The notes beneath the pieces are model-generated. The model did not search any database. It saw only the letters and a list, made by a program, of their open reading frames with translations, and was not told the DNA's origin. DNA of 64,000 nucleotides from Gibbula magus (lineage: Eukaryota > Mollusca > Gastropoda > Trochida > Trochidae): the NCBI GenBank assembly GCA_936450465.1, contig OW388297.1, positions 51,006,630 through 51,070,629 on the forward strand, given 5' to 3'. Position numbers and translations under genes: made by a program. Every line of letters starts with the position of its first letter. The stretch's first letter is position 1. This document shows, piece by piece, positions 12,999 to 26,200 of this stretch.

Positions 12999-13363
12999 TT
13001 AAAGGGGCAGTAGCACGTTTTTTATCTCAAATAAGTCAATGAAATGTATTTGAAAAATAATTTCACTAATCGTAAAACACCCTTCTCTCTTCGGAAAATC
13101 AAGTTAAAAAAGGAGTCTACATGGTTCGGTAAAGCCATGGGGATCATTTTTGTCATTCAAAATAATAAAATGTGCTCACAATAAAATGGCCACCATGCAA
13201 TTTTTGCTTTATACGCAACACTGTTATCACTACTACGGATAATTGGTTTGTGTAATAGGATGTTTTACCCTCTAAAGTAAATTCAAATGGCGCAAACTAT
13301 CATTATAAAAAGGAAATTTGAAAAAATAAAGTTTGAAAAAAAAACGTGCTACTGTCCCTTTAA
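12999..13363 (-). repeat. Family A MITE, full length
   Basis: Minus-orientation copy with both termini: TTAA-AGGGGCAGTAGCACG at the left and ACGTGCTACTGTCCCTTTAA at the right. Confidence 0.93.
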
Positions 13364-13466
13364 ACACTAGCGATGCCCCTGTCTCTGTAGAATGTACTGC
13401 TAGATGCATAACTCTGTGTGTGTGTGACAAGAGGGTGTTATCACGAAACCCAAACTTTACACATTT

Positions 13467-13717
13467 GTTTAATCATGTGTTTAAACAATTACACATTTAT
13501 GAATATTTTCTACACTGTACAAGTACAGAAAAAGTTCCCACCTCAGTTTGATTGATCAAATGTATGATTATCATTTACAAATCATGAGGTTACCTATTTG
13601 TTTAATCATTACTTTTAACAATTACACATTTATGAATATTTTCTAATATACAAAAGAAAATTCACACCTCAGTTTGATTGATCAAATGTATGATTATCAT
13701 TTACAAATCATGAGGTT
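13467..13717 (+). repeat. Tandem duplication of about 130 bp
   Basis: Two consecutive units, about 13467-13587 and 13598-13717, share TTACACATTTATGAATATTT and CACCTCAGTTTGATTGATCA, followed by the same 30-odd bases ending ATCATGAGGTT. The second unit has lost a short segment. Confidence 0.9.
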
Positions 13718-16079
13718 CTGGCGTCTTATTCTAAAACTGAACTGTTCAGCTTTTAATCATCGGTCACAGAATACTTCTGCCTTTTTTTTTAATAAGAAAA
13801 AATTAATTTAAAATGTATAAATTATTCCAAAATTAATGTGGATAAAATACAATTGTTCATCGGAATATAAGAGATATTCTAACTGAAAATTAATAAATGT
13901 GCCTTTTTTGGTGAAATTTCATATCTTAACCCTGTCTTCATTAATTTAAGCTATGTAGCTAAAATTTAATCAGATATCAATTCATCAAAACTACTGCATA
14001 TGTGTGTTATTGTAAAAGTTCCATAATCATATGCATACATTAGCATCTCCTTTACAATATTGAATTATTCGAAACCCACTATGCTGTATACTTTCTTTTA
14101 AACGTTAGTGTACATATATGTAGTTCACCCCTCAAAGAACACCATCTTATATACCTCGATATGATTTACACAACAAGTCCCCTAAACTATCATCATTAGT
14201 TAGTTCTCAAATAGAATTAGGATTAATTAAATTGACCGTCATGCAGTTTCAAAGTTAAGTTGGATATATTAAAAATTATGTGGTATATCCACATTTGTTT
14301 AGTATTTTAATAATTTTCAGTAGCACATGCATGTAGTAGAAAGACTTGGAACAGTGAGCGCACAAAACATATCATTGGTATGACTTTCTGAATGAATTCG
14401 CTATTTATTATAATGTTAGGAATATCATTGCAGTAGACGTTGTAGTCCCACAGAATTTTTCAGAAACTCTAAGTTTGTTGTCCAGGGCTCCGTTCCATAA
14501 CAGCGAGCGCTTATAATCGCTTATTCATCGCTCAATGTAACGCTTAATGAAGCTCATTCTCTCCTGAACGACACGGTGCGATTCCTCGAGGTTTGCTCGC
14601 CTTGCTACATTGTACGTAGCGCTACATTCAACAATTGAGCGATTACTTTGAAACCTCTCTTGAACATGGCTCAGGTGAATAACAGTAATGGCTAAAGCCT
14701 TACAACCATAAGCCATACGACCCAGAAAATTTACATTATATATATATAGTTAATAATATATATAATAGTTTCTATCTGGAGGAATGAACTTTGAACAATT
14801 TGCGTTTTTCAGCCTCCAGTGAAGTAATGGCACATTTCCCACCCAAAATGTATTTGTTGTTCATGCACAAAGCCATTTCTTCAAAATGACAAGACACATG
14901 TAGTTTGGGTTTTTATCAGAATCTTTATTAAATAAAACGAAAGTAAAGCAACAATTCTTAAACATTTAACACTCAAAATTTAAAAAATACAGTGTGTTTC
15001 AAAAACTTGTTTTTATCAATCTAATTTTTTTTTAATTATTTATTGTTTTTTTAATCGCCATTATCATAATAGATGCATTCTTTAAAGAGTTTTTAAAATG
15101 CTGTCAATGTATTCTTAGATTCAATTCTTCAGGTTTTAAAATGGAATAAATGAATAAATAAATAAATAAATCATGGACGCAAGCATCTGACAATTGTGTG
15201 AGATATATATGTATAAATATACTTATCTCGTTTGTCGAAATGTGTGAGGAAAACTTGAAAAGGGTTTAAGGTAAAAATGTGAATTATACAAATAGAAAAA
15301 TAAGAAAATACAATTTAAGTATTTATATGTTCGATGAACAATACATGTCACATGTATTGTGTATGTACAATCGAGAAAGTGAATGTGATCTTGCATAATT
15401 TCAAACTGTTATTGATTATTTAAATTAATTTACAATGCAATGTCCAAAACCAAAGCAAATAATCCTGAAAAATGTTGAATCTGTCTCAAGTTTTTTCTCC
15501 ACCCGGTCCAAAATTAAACCCCAGACTCCTAATCATGGAGATCATGCTACTAGCAGCGTATTAGAAATTACATACATTTTTAATAACAATAATTAACTTT
15601 TAAATGCGTTTGCCGCTATGTGGCTTTATGGTCTAAACCGAAAAGTCTCAATTCCAAAACAACGACATCTCTTAAATTTATATTATTTCAGCCTCCCCTA
15701 TTGTAAATGCTTTTGACTTGACTTTGAAGAATTGGGAAATGTCTAAATGACCACAATTGCAAGTACTGACTCTAGCTCTGCCAGTTTCATTAAAATTTCC
15801 CTGGTCTAAATTTCAAAATCGCCAATCTTCTGATATCAGCATCTGTGTTGGATGTTTGGAGAAATCTGAAATACTCAAATATTCATGTATTTTTGTTTAA
15901 TTAAACCCTGTTCCTAAATAAATTTTAGATTCCAATGTTAGGTGTATGGCTTCGAGATTAATGAAGTTCTTATTCAAAATACGTGCCTCAAATAACCCTT
16001 GCACTACTAACCTTCAAATCATAAAATATTCCAATTTCATCTATTGCTGAATATGGCTCAGAAGTCATGACTAAAAGAT
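13718..16079. other. No gene seen; possible Harbinger-type end at 14485
   Basis: At 14485 the sequence GGGCTCCGTTCCATAAC followed by an AGCGAGCGC block resembles the GGG-starting termini of Harbinger-type elements, but I find no matching inverted end. An AATA repeat occupies about 15148-15171. From about 15780 onward the sequence begins to resemble the degenerate array that is clear after 16080. Confidence 0.4.
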
Positions 16080-17010
16080 CCTACCTATACATGCTCTACA
16101 TCTGAGGGTCTAAACTTATCCAAACTTCCTTGCGTCAAAATAATTTTAAAAAATAGTCAGATATTAGAAGTTTCTTCAGACGATCAGATTTAGCCAAAAT
16201 GTACAGCCTCATCATCAGGGTCTAAAACTATTACCTCACAATCAAGGATATCTTTACATGTGAGCCCTTCTGTCAGACAATGGTTGAGAAAATGGAGAAC
16301 TATATCCACTGTTCCTAAAGTGCCTATATTCATATCTTAAAGACTGAAATATAATCCAAAACTTTTCACTTAATATGAATTATTTTTTTTTACATATGAG
16401 CCTTTTACTGCCGATGCTTGAGATATTGGTGTGAACACTGTTCCCAAAGTACATTATATTCGTATCACACATATCTAAACGTAACTCAAAACATGTACCT
16501 CACAATCATTGAACTTGGTACATATAGGCCTTTCTGTCTGACGTTGGTTGAAAGCTTTTTGCAGTATATATTCAAAATCTCTGCCAGCATTACTTTATAT
16601 CCATGTATCCCCAGGTCTAGGGGTTTCTCTGTCTGACGATGCTTGAGATTGGGGAACTATATCCAAAAACTCTTCCCTAAGTACTTTATAGTTGGCCTCA
16701 ATGTCAATGAACTCTTTAGATGAGACTTTCTGTCTGATGGTGGTTAGACTGTTGAAGTTATATCTTTAAAGACCTGCCCAAATGACTACATATTCACATA
16801 TCCCCCAGGTTAAAACAGTTCCCAAAGAACTTTATTTTTTCCCTCAAAATCAACGAACTGTGTAGATGTGCCTTTCTGTCTGACGATGGTTGGATTATTG
16901 GAGATGCCCAAATTACTATATATTCATATATCCCCAGGTCTAAACAAAACCCTCTACCAGTCAAAAAAACCTTCTTAGCATTTGTTGCTGACAATGGTTG
17001 GGAGGTTTGG
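16080..17010 (-). repeat. Degenerate tandem array at the 3' end of the ZP gene
   Basis: The motif CTTTCTGTCTGACGATGGTTG, variably mutated, recurs near 16268, 16399, 16530, 16625, 16726 and 16873, giving uneven spacings of 95 to 147 bp. A second shared motif, ATCCCCAGGTCTAAAC, sits between some units. A related copy (GTTGCTGACAATGGTTGGGA, from 16984) lies inside the last coding exon. In the mRNA sense this would be 3' UTR. Confidence 0.75.
16831..16836 (-). terminator. Candidate polyadenylation signal AATAAA
   Basis: TTTATT on the plus strand reads AATAAA on the gene strand, about 140 bp past the TAA stop. It is the first canonical hexamer I see downstream of the ZP gene, but it lies inside the degenerate array, so use is uncertain. 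Confidence 0.3.
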
Positions 17011-17222
17011 GAAGTGAGCAGTGGAAGAGGTTTCGCTGAGGTCTCCACGATACGACTTGCCCTTGTCAGTCGTCTTGCTGGCGATCACCTTGACGATGAG
17101 AAAGATGCAGATGATCAGGACGATCGCTAGAGCGACAGCGAGAGCAACTACAGTAGCCGTCATCTCCCAGGTCTGGTAACATCGCTTGTCGTTGTCGTTG
17201 TCGTTGTCGAGTTGCTGTTTCA
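16975..17222 (-). CDS. ZP gene exon 10: transmembrane segment and tail
   Basis: Residues 387-468. The acceptor CAG precedes 17222. It starts with an acidic Asp-Asn alternation (DNDNDNDK) and reaches Cys 401 and Trp 405. A helix rich in Val, Ala, Leu and Ile follows (about 409-430), then a Lys-rich stop-transfer stretch and a Ser/Thr-rich tail ending SNKC. The last codons share sequence with the downstream tandem array. Confidence 0.93.
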
Positions 17223-20200
17223 CTGGAAGATATAAGGTTTAGTTCAAGTTCATATTAACATATCCTAGGCAGTTCTAGTCCATAACTATGCATGGAGTCC
17301 TTAGATTGGGTATTAGATATGTTTATTTCATAAGATAATATTGTCAGAAATAGAGCTTTAATTAATATTAGCCTTCTTTTACATGGCAATGCAGGTCTCT
17401 CTATTTGTGAGAATCAGAATGTTTTCAAATTTGTACATATTTACATATATCAAACTAAACGTTTTCTATGACTTCTGTTGTACATATCTTGACTGCCTGT
17501 CCGTCTTTTGTTGCATATTGTTGTAAAAAGAATCATGTAATTATCTGGAGAGGGCTTTTCTGAGATGGATAATTTGTGCCCAATCCATTTCTTGAATGAA
17601 CAAAATGTTTCAATCAATTGGGTATTTAGTTAAACAATCCACTTTAGAGTTAACTTGCAATTGACTTTCTTTGTACTGCATGATGACTTTGTATATAAAT
17701 CTAGTTAGTTTATATTGGGTATATGGTTAAAGGTTCATGCTTAAAGTCTACTCGCTTCTAATATCCTTTTTTCTGCAGTGTGAATTTTACTGGGCGATCA
17801 GGAATCTTGTATGGTGTCCATTTGGTTTAAAAGTTTAAATTTTCTCCTTAAACTTCGTGGTGAAGTTTTTCCTTCGGTTTCATTTCTTTGAATAAAAATT
17901 TCGAATATTGCATTGATTAATGTTGAGGAAAAGTTGAAGTTTTCTATTTTAAAGTATTGTATCATAAGGAAGTTTGTATTGAACTTGCATAGACGATAAG
18001 ATTATTTAGATTGGTTTAAGATTCTTCAATATCATCAACGTTGTCTTCCAATTCTGTTTTTCATCAATACTATATTTTCCCGTCAGAAATGTATAGCGAA
18101 TTCAATATGAAACTGCAAACCAAAGAAAAGGAAAATTGTACAATCTTAGGGTCAAATTGTACAATGAATAGGCTGTTATATGAAGTGAAATAAAATAATT
18201 TTGTTTTCGTGCTTTTGAAACTGAGATTAATGATTGTCATTGCTGGTAAGTACACTTTATTGGGCAAATATACATTTCCTTCCATCGTTGCTTTTACAAG
18301 ATACATGTACATTCAAAGGAGGATATACAGTACAACGTACGTGAGGCAATCGCCTGTGGATCGATGATGCTGAAGGACCGCTGCAAGGTTTCCTTCTCGG
18401 ACCCTGTTTCTCGCTTCTTTCTTCTCTTGGCTCCACTACAATCAATCTGCGATAATTCGATAGTAAATGTTAAGTATGTGACATCTTATGGGTTATTTAC
18501 CTGTTGAGAAACAAGAACTGAATCTCCTATGAAAATCATTTTGATCAGAGTGTATGAGCTCTACCTGAAAATTTAGGAAATTAAATTAGAGGATAAAAAG
18601 TCGTTTCCCATGAACATGATGAATCCCAAACTAGACTTCCGTCAAGGACGTTAACATGCTAACAACAACCTCGCAGTTTTCTTTATTCAACTGCAGATGG
18701 TTGCCTCCGTTTGCAGTGTGTGTATAAACTATATACTATAAACTATAAACTATAAACTATAAACTTAACTTCACAGAGAACACTGTTGTGCTAGCCGGAC
18801 CATGGGATGGAATTGGATTTAAAAGCCTTGAACAATCAATGAAGGACGTTAAGAAAACAATACTAATTTGGTAACAACTTCTTATTGTGTAGATAAACGA
18901 CGTTTCGCAGTATAAGCTCCCTCTATCATCAGGTGGAATGTGGGATATACAATGTAACAAGGTTGGATACATTTGTACAAAGTTAACAATTGTTAGATAA
19001 CTGAGTTTAAATTTACAGTATATGTTTTCATTAATCAAGTATTTACCTTCTCTCATTCTTGTATTGCAAACCATAATTCATATAGTCCATTCATGCTTTT
19101 TAATCCTCATTGCAATACTATCATGTGTATTTAACGTCCTTCATCTTCATCCTTTCTCAAAATTGTTGACAATTGTTATTCTGTTTAAATGTAAGGAGTG
19201 AACTTAAATAAATGCATATTTGCACAACTATCATCTAAAAAAAATTTCATCATAATATCGAAAAATTTATTTCATAGGTCTAAATTGAATTCACCCAATG
19301 TCATATATTAATTCACTCCCCGTCTGTGTTTCCCACCTCTGCTTTTTTCCTTATCCTTTTCTCTCGATCCCTCCTGTTTTTATATTAGTTCAATCAAAAC
19401 TTGTATTTAGTTGGAATGAAATGCTTTAAATTTTCTTCGAAATGAATGTTAATTGATGTAACGATGTAAATGATATGAATGAATATGTACTACCTCTGTA
19501 ATAAATTAAAATATAAAATAAAATGGGCAGCAGAACGTTTTTCCGCTAAAATATGTCGATGAAAAGTGTATTTGAAAAGTAACGTCATCAATAGTAAAAT
19601 ACCCTTCACTCTTCGGAAAACCAAGTTATGTGGTTCGTTAAAACCATGAAAATCGTTTTTTTATTCGAAATAATAAAGGTGTTCAGATTAAAATAGCCGC
19701 CATGCAATTTTTGCTTTATACGCAACACCCTTATTACCACTAAGGATAATTGGTTTGTGTAAAAAAAACATTTACCCTGTAAAGTAAATATAAATGACAT
19801 CAACTAGTAGTCATTATAAATGGGAAATTTGAAGAAGAACAAATTGCAAAAAAAACGTGCTACAGCCCCTTTAATATTTTGTATATAATCCACCTCATAA
19901 TGCGTCTTAAAGACTCTCAAAGAGGGATTGTAGCACCTTTTTCCCACAATTTTTGTTTCAAATTGTCCATTATTTGAGCGAAAAAACGTGTTATTGTCCC
20001 TTTAATGAGAAGGGATATCTTACCAGATTACAGTCTCCCGCTACTTCACATGGCTCAACGGAACATCTGATGTACACGGTACTGTAATCCATGTACTTGA
20101 AGGCGAGGAACTCGAAGTAGATCCTGGTGCCGTTAACAGTAACCTCTGTGGTCACCTGGTCATCTAATTCCGTAGAGGGGCAGCTAAAATAAATGGGTAT

Positions 20201-23200
20201 CTCAATAATAATAACGAGCATAACCTTGCCAATATCTTGGTGTACCTTTTATTCTTTTCTGAAAAAAACACACTTTTATTTGAAAAATGCATTATTAAAA
20301 CTTAATATTCCATTTCAACAAATATGAGAATTTAGATGATGAATTACTGAATCAGTGTTATCAAATATGATCCTTCAGTATGAATAGGACTTATTCGCGA
20401 GGATGAATAAATGATTAAATCAGAAGCATTCTACCATAACTTGGTGAAATAGTCGTTTCTGGTTGCATGGCTACTGTGAAAAATCAGAGACGGTATAATT
20501 TGGTTATACAATGCTCTTTTTTTCTTTTTTTTTTACATATGATAAATTCAACTGAGCCATATACTTTTTTTTGCCCGTACGTTTACATGTACGGCGTAAC
20601 CTACTTGTACAACATCCCCCGCAATTGTTATCACTGGCTAATTAGCCTACATGTACACCATGGACCAGTTTAAACATACAAAAACTATTTGCCTATTTAT
20701 TGATTCTTGTCATCCTTCATAAGTTATTAAGTATGCAAGTATATGTTATAAGAATAATCAACGAGTTGCGAGGAATTACGGATTATCTGTCCCGAGTTAA
20801 TTATTGTGATAAACTCCGAGCTTTAGCGAGGAGTTTGACATAATAATTCACGAGGGACAGATAATTCGTAATTCCGAGTACCGAGTTGGTTATTCTTTTT
20901 CTTACCCAAGATCATTTTAATGCGTAAAAATCGAAAAACAAGACCCCAATTCATGATCTTTGATTAGACTGTAAAATACAAATTGTAGTCATACGCCATT
21001 CATAAACTCTTTCACACCTTCAAGATGCGCATAACTAACTAGTTTGCAACTTTCTCTATTTTTTCAGAACTATTCTAAAGTAACTGTTGACCTTTATTGC
21101 CAAAACGGTTTACTGACATAGTAAACAACTCGTTTATATTGTAAACTATGTCGCAGAATGAGAGAAAATTAGTGAAAACGTGAACTAACAATCGCACAGT
21201 TGGAATGCAAGATAGGGGTGTAATTACGTCACTAAATGACGTCACAAAGCATTGACGTCACGGCAGTGCAACCGGCGACTCTTGCATGCTGCTTCGCCTT
21301 GCAATTTTAGTAGTGTAATTACGGTCTCGGAAACTTAGGTTGAACATGATTTTATATTTAATATGTTTTACTGACGTGTGACCTCCATTAGGTATGCTCG
21401 AAAATTTTTCAATTTTGTGATTTAGCTTTAACAGGATAGCTAAGCAATTCATGAATGAGCACAAAGTAGTTCCGTCAACCAATCAAAACGCAAGTTATAT
21501 TTAGAAAAACTGTAATTCCCATGACCATTATGGAAACTTTAATACCCGGCATATCTGTGCCCGCTTGGGTAAGAAAAACAGGAACATGTCACTTAGTCAA
21601 GTCTTGAGCACTCAGCTTTCATTGCATTATGAGTTCATTATATTAATGTTTTTCATATTACAATTCCATTGTTCTGATGTAGTGAACAACAATTATATAT
21701 GACAAGCACTGAAATACTGGGATTTATCAGTGAAATAGACTGTCTGTCAAACGAAAGTGACCATCTTTTCACTTTAACCAGTGACTGATATAATTTGACG
21801 TCATAAGAGATGGTCTGACGTACCAAATTATCTTATGACGTGACATTGTTACCGTGGTTTGATGGTGTTCCTACCGACCGCTCAGCACGAAAACGACCTT
21901 GCTGTGGCGTAATTACAAGGATAACATCATATCAATGTATTATCTGTCAATTATTGACAAATGTCATGTTAATCTGATCTCGTAAACATCTCACATCTCA
22001 CATTCCACCTCACTCGATGAGATAAACATGTTATAAGTCAAGAAAATACAGTTACCATCTATATATCCCTTGATCTCTCGTGAAGTATTGAACTCGGCGA
22101 TAGGCAATTCTGGAGATCCTGTACTTACTAATTTTCGATGAAGAAGTTGAAATCGTAGTCAGGGTCCGTCGGGTCAGCATGTGTCCCCGCCACGCAAGAT
22201 TCAAGGAGAACCCCATCAAACTCTGAAATAGTTAGCATAAACGGTCCAAGTTCATATTGCATCTTTGACATTATTGATAAAGATTTCTTTGACAAAGAAA
22301 GATTTTTTAAAAAGTGTTTTTATATATGATGATTATTATTATTATTATTATTTTTATTTTTATTTTTTTTGACATTACCTAGTCAAACCACAAACATAAC
22401 TTACCATAACAGTACCTTAGTAAAAGATAGTATTACCTTAGTAAAAAATAGTATTGGTTTGGTTTGAACGAAGTACACAATACAGCGTGAAGTTAATCTA
22501 AGTCAAAAACTCATAAATTAATAGAATGTGGGGCCAACGTCTTAAAGGGGCAGTAGCACGTTTTTTTGCAAATTTCCCATTTATAATGATAGTTTATGTC
22601 ATTTATATTTACTTAAAAGGGTAAAACATATTATTACAAAAAACAAATATCCGTAGTTGTAATAACGGTGCTGCATATAAAGCAAAATTTGCATGGCGGC
22701 CATTTTATTGTGAACACATTTTATTATTTCGAATGACAAAAACGATTCCCATTGCTTTACGGAACCATGTACATCAATTTATAATTTAATTTTCCTAAGA
22801 GAGAAGGGTGTTTTACTATTATTGACATTATTTTTCAAATACATTTCATCGAATTGTTTCAGTCAAAAAACGTGCTACTGCCCCTTTAACGTATCCTTTA
22901 ACATATTTGTTCAATGTATATGGTTGGTAAGATAGGAGACTCAATGTCAAATTTTTAATAAATTTTAAAACAACCTTTTGGTTTGGTAGGATTCGAGGTC
23001 CATGTTAATGTGGGGACATTCGGGGTATCCTCATTCTCTTCCCACAGAGGTTACCCCCTTCAGATTAACCTGTGTTCAATATTGCTTGAAATCGAGAGAA
23101 TGAGCAAAGCCCCCTAGCGGAGGAAAGCGGAATATCATACTGTATCACTACTTCTTAACCAATGAAAACTCATCTTTCAGTGGCCATGTCGCCCAAGTGA

Positions 23201-26200
23201 CTTCAATGATCTAGGGATTTTACTCTTAAGAGGTCTTGCTCATTAGCATATGTCCTTCGAATATGTTTGATGTAAATAACACAAATGAACAATTTTTGGT
23301 ATGTGTTTCTGATGTGGTCTTCTTTATTTATAAGCATGTTTATGGTCAATAGATTTCACAAAATCAAATAGCATACATTGTATTTCTAGGAAAACACATT
23401 AAACGAGAAAACGTTTGTCTTACGTTTATTTTATCATTATGAAGTGTCATTGGCAAATGTCACTTTTACAACGTCGTCGCTGATTGCACAACTAGATTCA
23501 ATTGCAACCAATCAGGACACTCCCTTTCTCCCCTCGATCTCAAGCGTAAAACAACAGGTTAAAATCGGAAATCTGAAGGGAGAAACCTCTGTGGAAAAAG
23601 AATGGGGTATCCTGTGCATCCATTTTCGCAAAAAAATGAGATTTGATGTCGAAACACAATTAAATCACATATCCTTGATACTTCTTATGTGCTACATACT
23701 AGTCACTCACAGAAAATGCATTATATTTAGTTGACATGTTTTAAGGATTGGTACATTTGTTATATGACAGCGGACCAGTTTCAACTTCATGAAGTGATCA
23801 TGACCTTTTTTTGGTTCTTTTGGAGTATGTTTATATAATTGATAAATACATATATGCATCTCATGATCTAATAAACACGCTACGGTAACAAGCTTACTGA
23901 TGTCTCCTGCCTCTGTGAGATCGACCTCGAGGGTGATCAACGTTCCCATGGTAACAGTATCCACGGGCATTCCGTCGGTGCCGAGCAGTAGCATGTCCAA
24001 ATCTTCCGTCAGTGGAGCGAGACTCTTGGTTACTGGGAGGAAAGCTCTGTACAAAGAGACGTCAAACCACGTCATTAGTTGACGTCACTTTGCAATAACA
24101 GACGTCATGAACGGTTTGTAACGCCGTGGCACTACAGAACTGAAACACGACTTCTATTGTAATTAACAGTATATTTAACAGAAACAGTATATCAACCATG
24201 CTTCGATGTTTGCCTGCTCATTTGTCAGTTTCTCGGGGATCGTTTTAGAGAGTAGTAATCTTCTGGCAGAGGTATTTGAGCGTGAACTAGCTCTAGTAAC
24301 CAGGATAGGACGTGTACTGCACGTAGTCTATCACTTTAACGTTTGTGAATCCGTTTACTATTGCTGGAAATGTTAACACACGTTTAAAAAATATGGCAAC
24401 CGTAGCGAAATATGATCACATCGTATCCTAGCCTAATTATGGTCACGTATCAATGTAATATACCGTAAATCAGTACTACGTCAACTTACGAGTCTAGAGC
24501 GTTGACAATGACACCATCTTCGGCCGATATTACGACAGTATCCGACTCTCCACATATGAAGGTGACAATTTCGTCTTGGGAAGTCATCGTGTTCTCTTTA
24601 AACAAGATCAATACATCTCGCTTGTACTCAGTGCCCTGAAATGTAGAAGGAAACTAAAGAATTTTGTAGAAAATTAATGATCCAAACAATGTTATTCTTA
24701 TTCTTTTCAGAGATATCATCTTCAACAGTAAAGCATCAAAACAAGCACCAACGTCAGGTATTCCTGGAGGGTCATATCAGATATTTTGAATTGTCTGAAT
24801 ATGTCTGAATATGCTGCTGCGATACATAACATGCTCTATAACTGTTTTTCAAGTGTTTGTGAATCTTTAATGTTCATTTTTCTAAATGATTTTTGTTTCT
24901 GTTGGGTATGACGCAACCTGTTTGTTTTTCATGATTTTTGACTCTGTGATAAAAAAAACAGTATTGTTCATACGCATTGTAAAAATGGAAAACTATTACA
25001 AAATATTTTTAACAATTGTAGAACGATGGTACAACGCCATTTTACGACTCATAGATTTATAGAAATTTATGAAATCTATTCTAAATTTGTTAATCTTAAT
25101 ATATTGACTCGATATCTATCGTAATTTTTCGGTCTCATAGTCCCTTTTACTCCTTGAACACCCGCCGCCGTGTGTAATATGTCATTTTGGAGGAGTATGT
25201 ACATATTCTAATTGAGGCTCTAAAAATCATGCAACGAATGTATTCAAATGTACTGTTAGCTTCACAATAATCGTGTAATTCTGACTCGCCAAATGGTTAA
25301 AACGAGTCGCCGATCGTTATAGACCCGTGCTGATTAACATGTCGCTAACGAACCAAAGTACACTCAACCGTAAAAAAGAAACATTATCACATTTTCAACT
25401 GTCTCAAATTCGACATTCTGCTGCCGGAGAAAGTCTATTTTGAATTTTAAAAATAGGGACATCGTTTAGAAGTACCTACAATATCATACATCACAATATA
25501 ATACCTTTTTTAATTTTTTATATCTGTTTCAATACAGTTGGGGTGGTGAAATCGCTTTTTCAAAATGGTTTTTGGCCAGAATCTTTGGCAATCATCTTAA
25601 CCATTCATAGTTAATAGATAATGTCGACATAAATAACCTTCTTGGTCTTATATTTGTAAACATGTCAATACTGTGATACGAGCAAGCCAAAACAGCCAAT
25701 GTTGACTCCCCTGTCTCTTCTTTTTGAGGAAATACAAAAACAACGATTTTTAAAGTTTATGTTTCTCACAAAAGTGAACAGATTATGTTCTGAAATTCAA
25801 ATTTAGTTTAGTTGGCTACTGGAGACATGGTGTACATCTGTTCCAGTCGTGTTTATCACTCGTGGGTTGAATTATCTTGCATTTTGTATGGTGACGTTTC
25901 TTTTGCGGTTGAGTGTACGTTTCACTGCTTTGTGCTCTCTTCCCAGCATCTGATGATTATGGATATGGATCCCATGGAGAAAGCCGACGGTGAGGTGCTC
26001 CAAGGATCGAAACATATACTCATGGTAAAAATGGTTTACACCCCCTAATAGTAATAGGAATGAAACAACGTAATGTGTCAGTTTCGATTATTTTTTGGTA
26101 AAACATGTTTTTACTGGATGTCCTTTTGTGAATAGTGTCCTTGAGCATTTGCTTTTTCTCTACGTGTACTTTAAAACACCAAAGAAAGAGGAATGTAAGA

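Noticed and set aside
18257..18445. A separate small basic protein on the minus strand
   Set aside because: It is the wrong frame of ZP exon 9. The frame fixed by both neighbouring exons gives Cys 354 and the RRKKR site instead.
23444..23734. A 96-codon plus-strand gene
   Set aside because: It crosses the right arm of the family G inverted repeat and has no domain or splice context.
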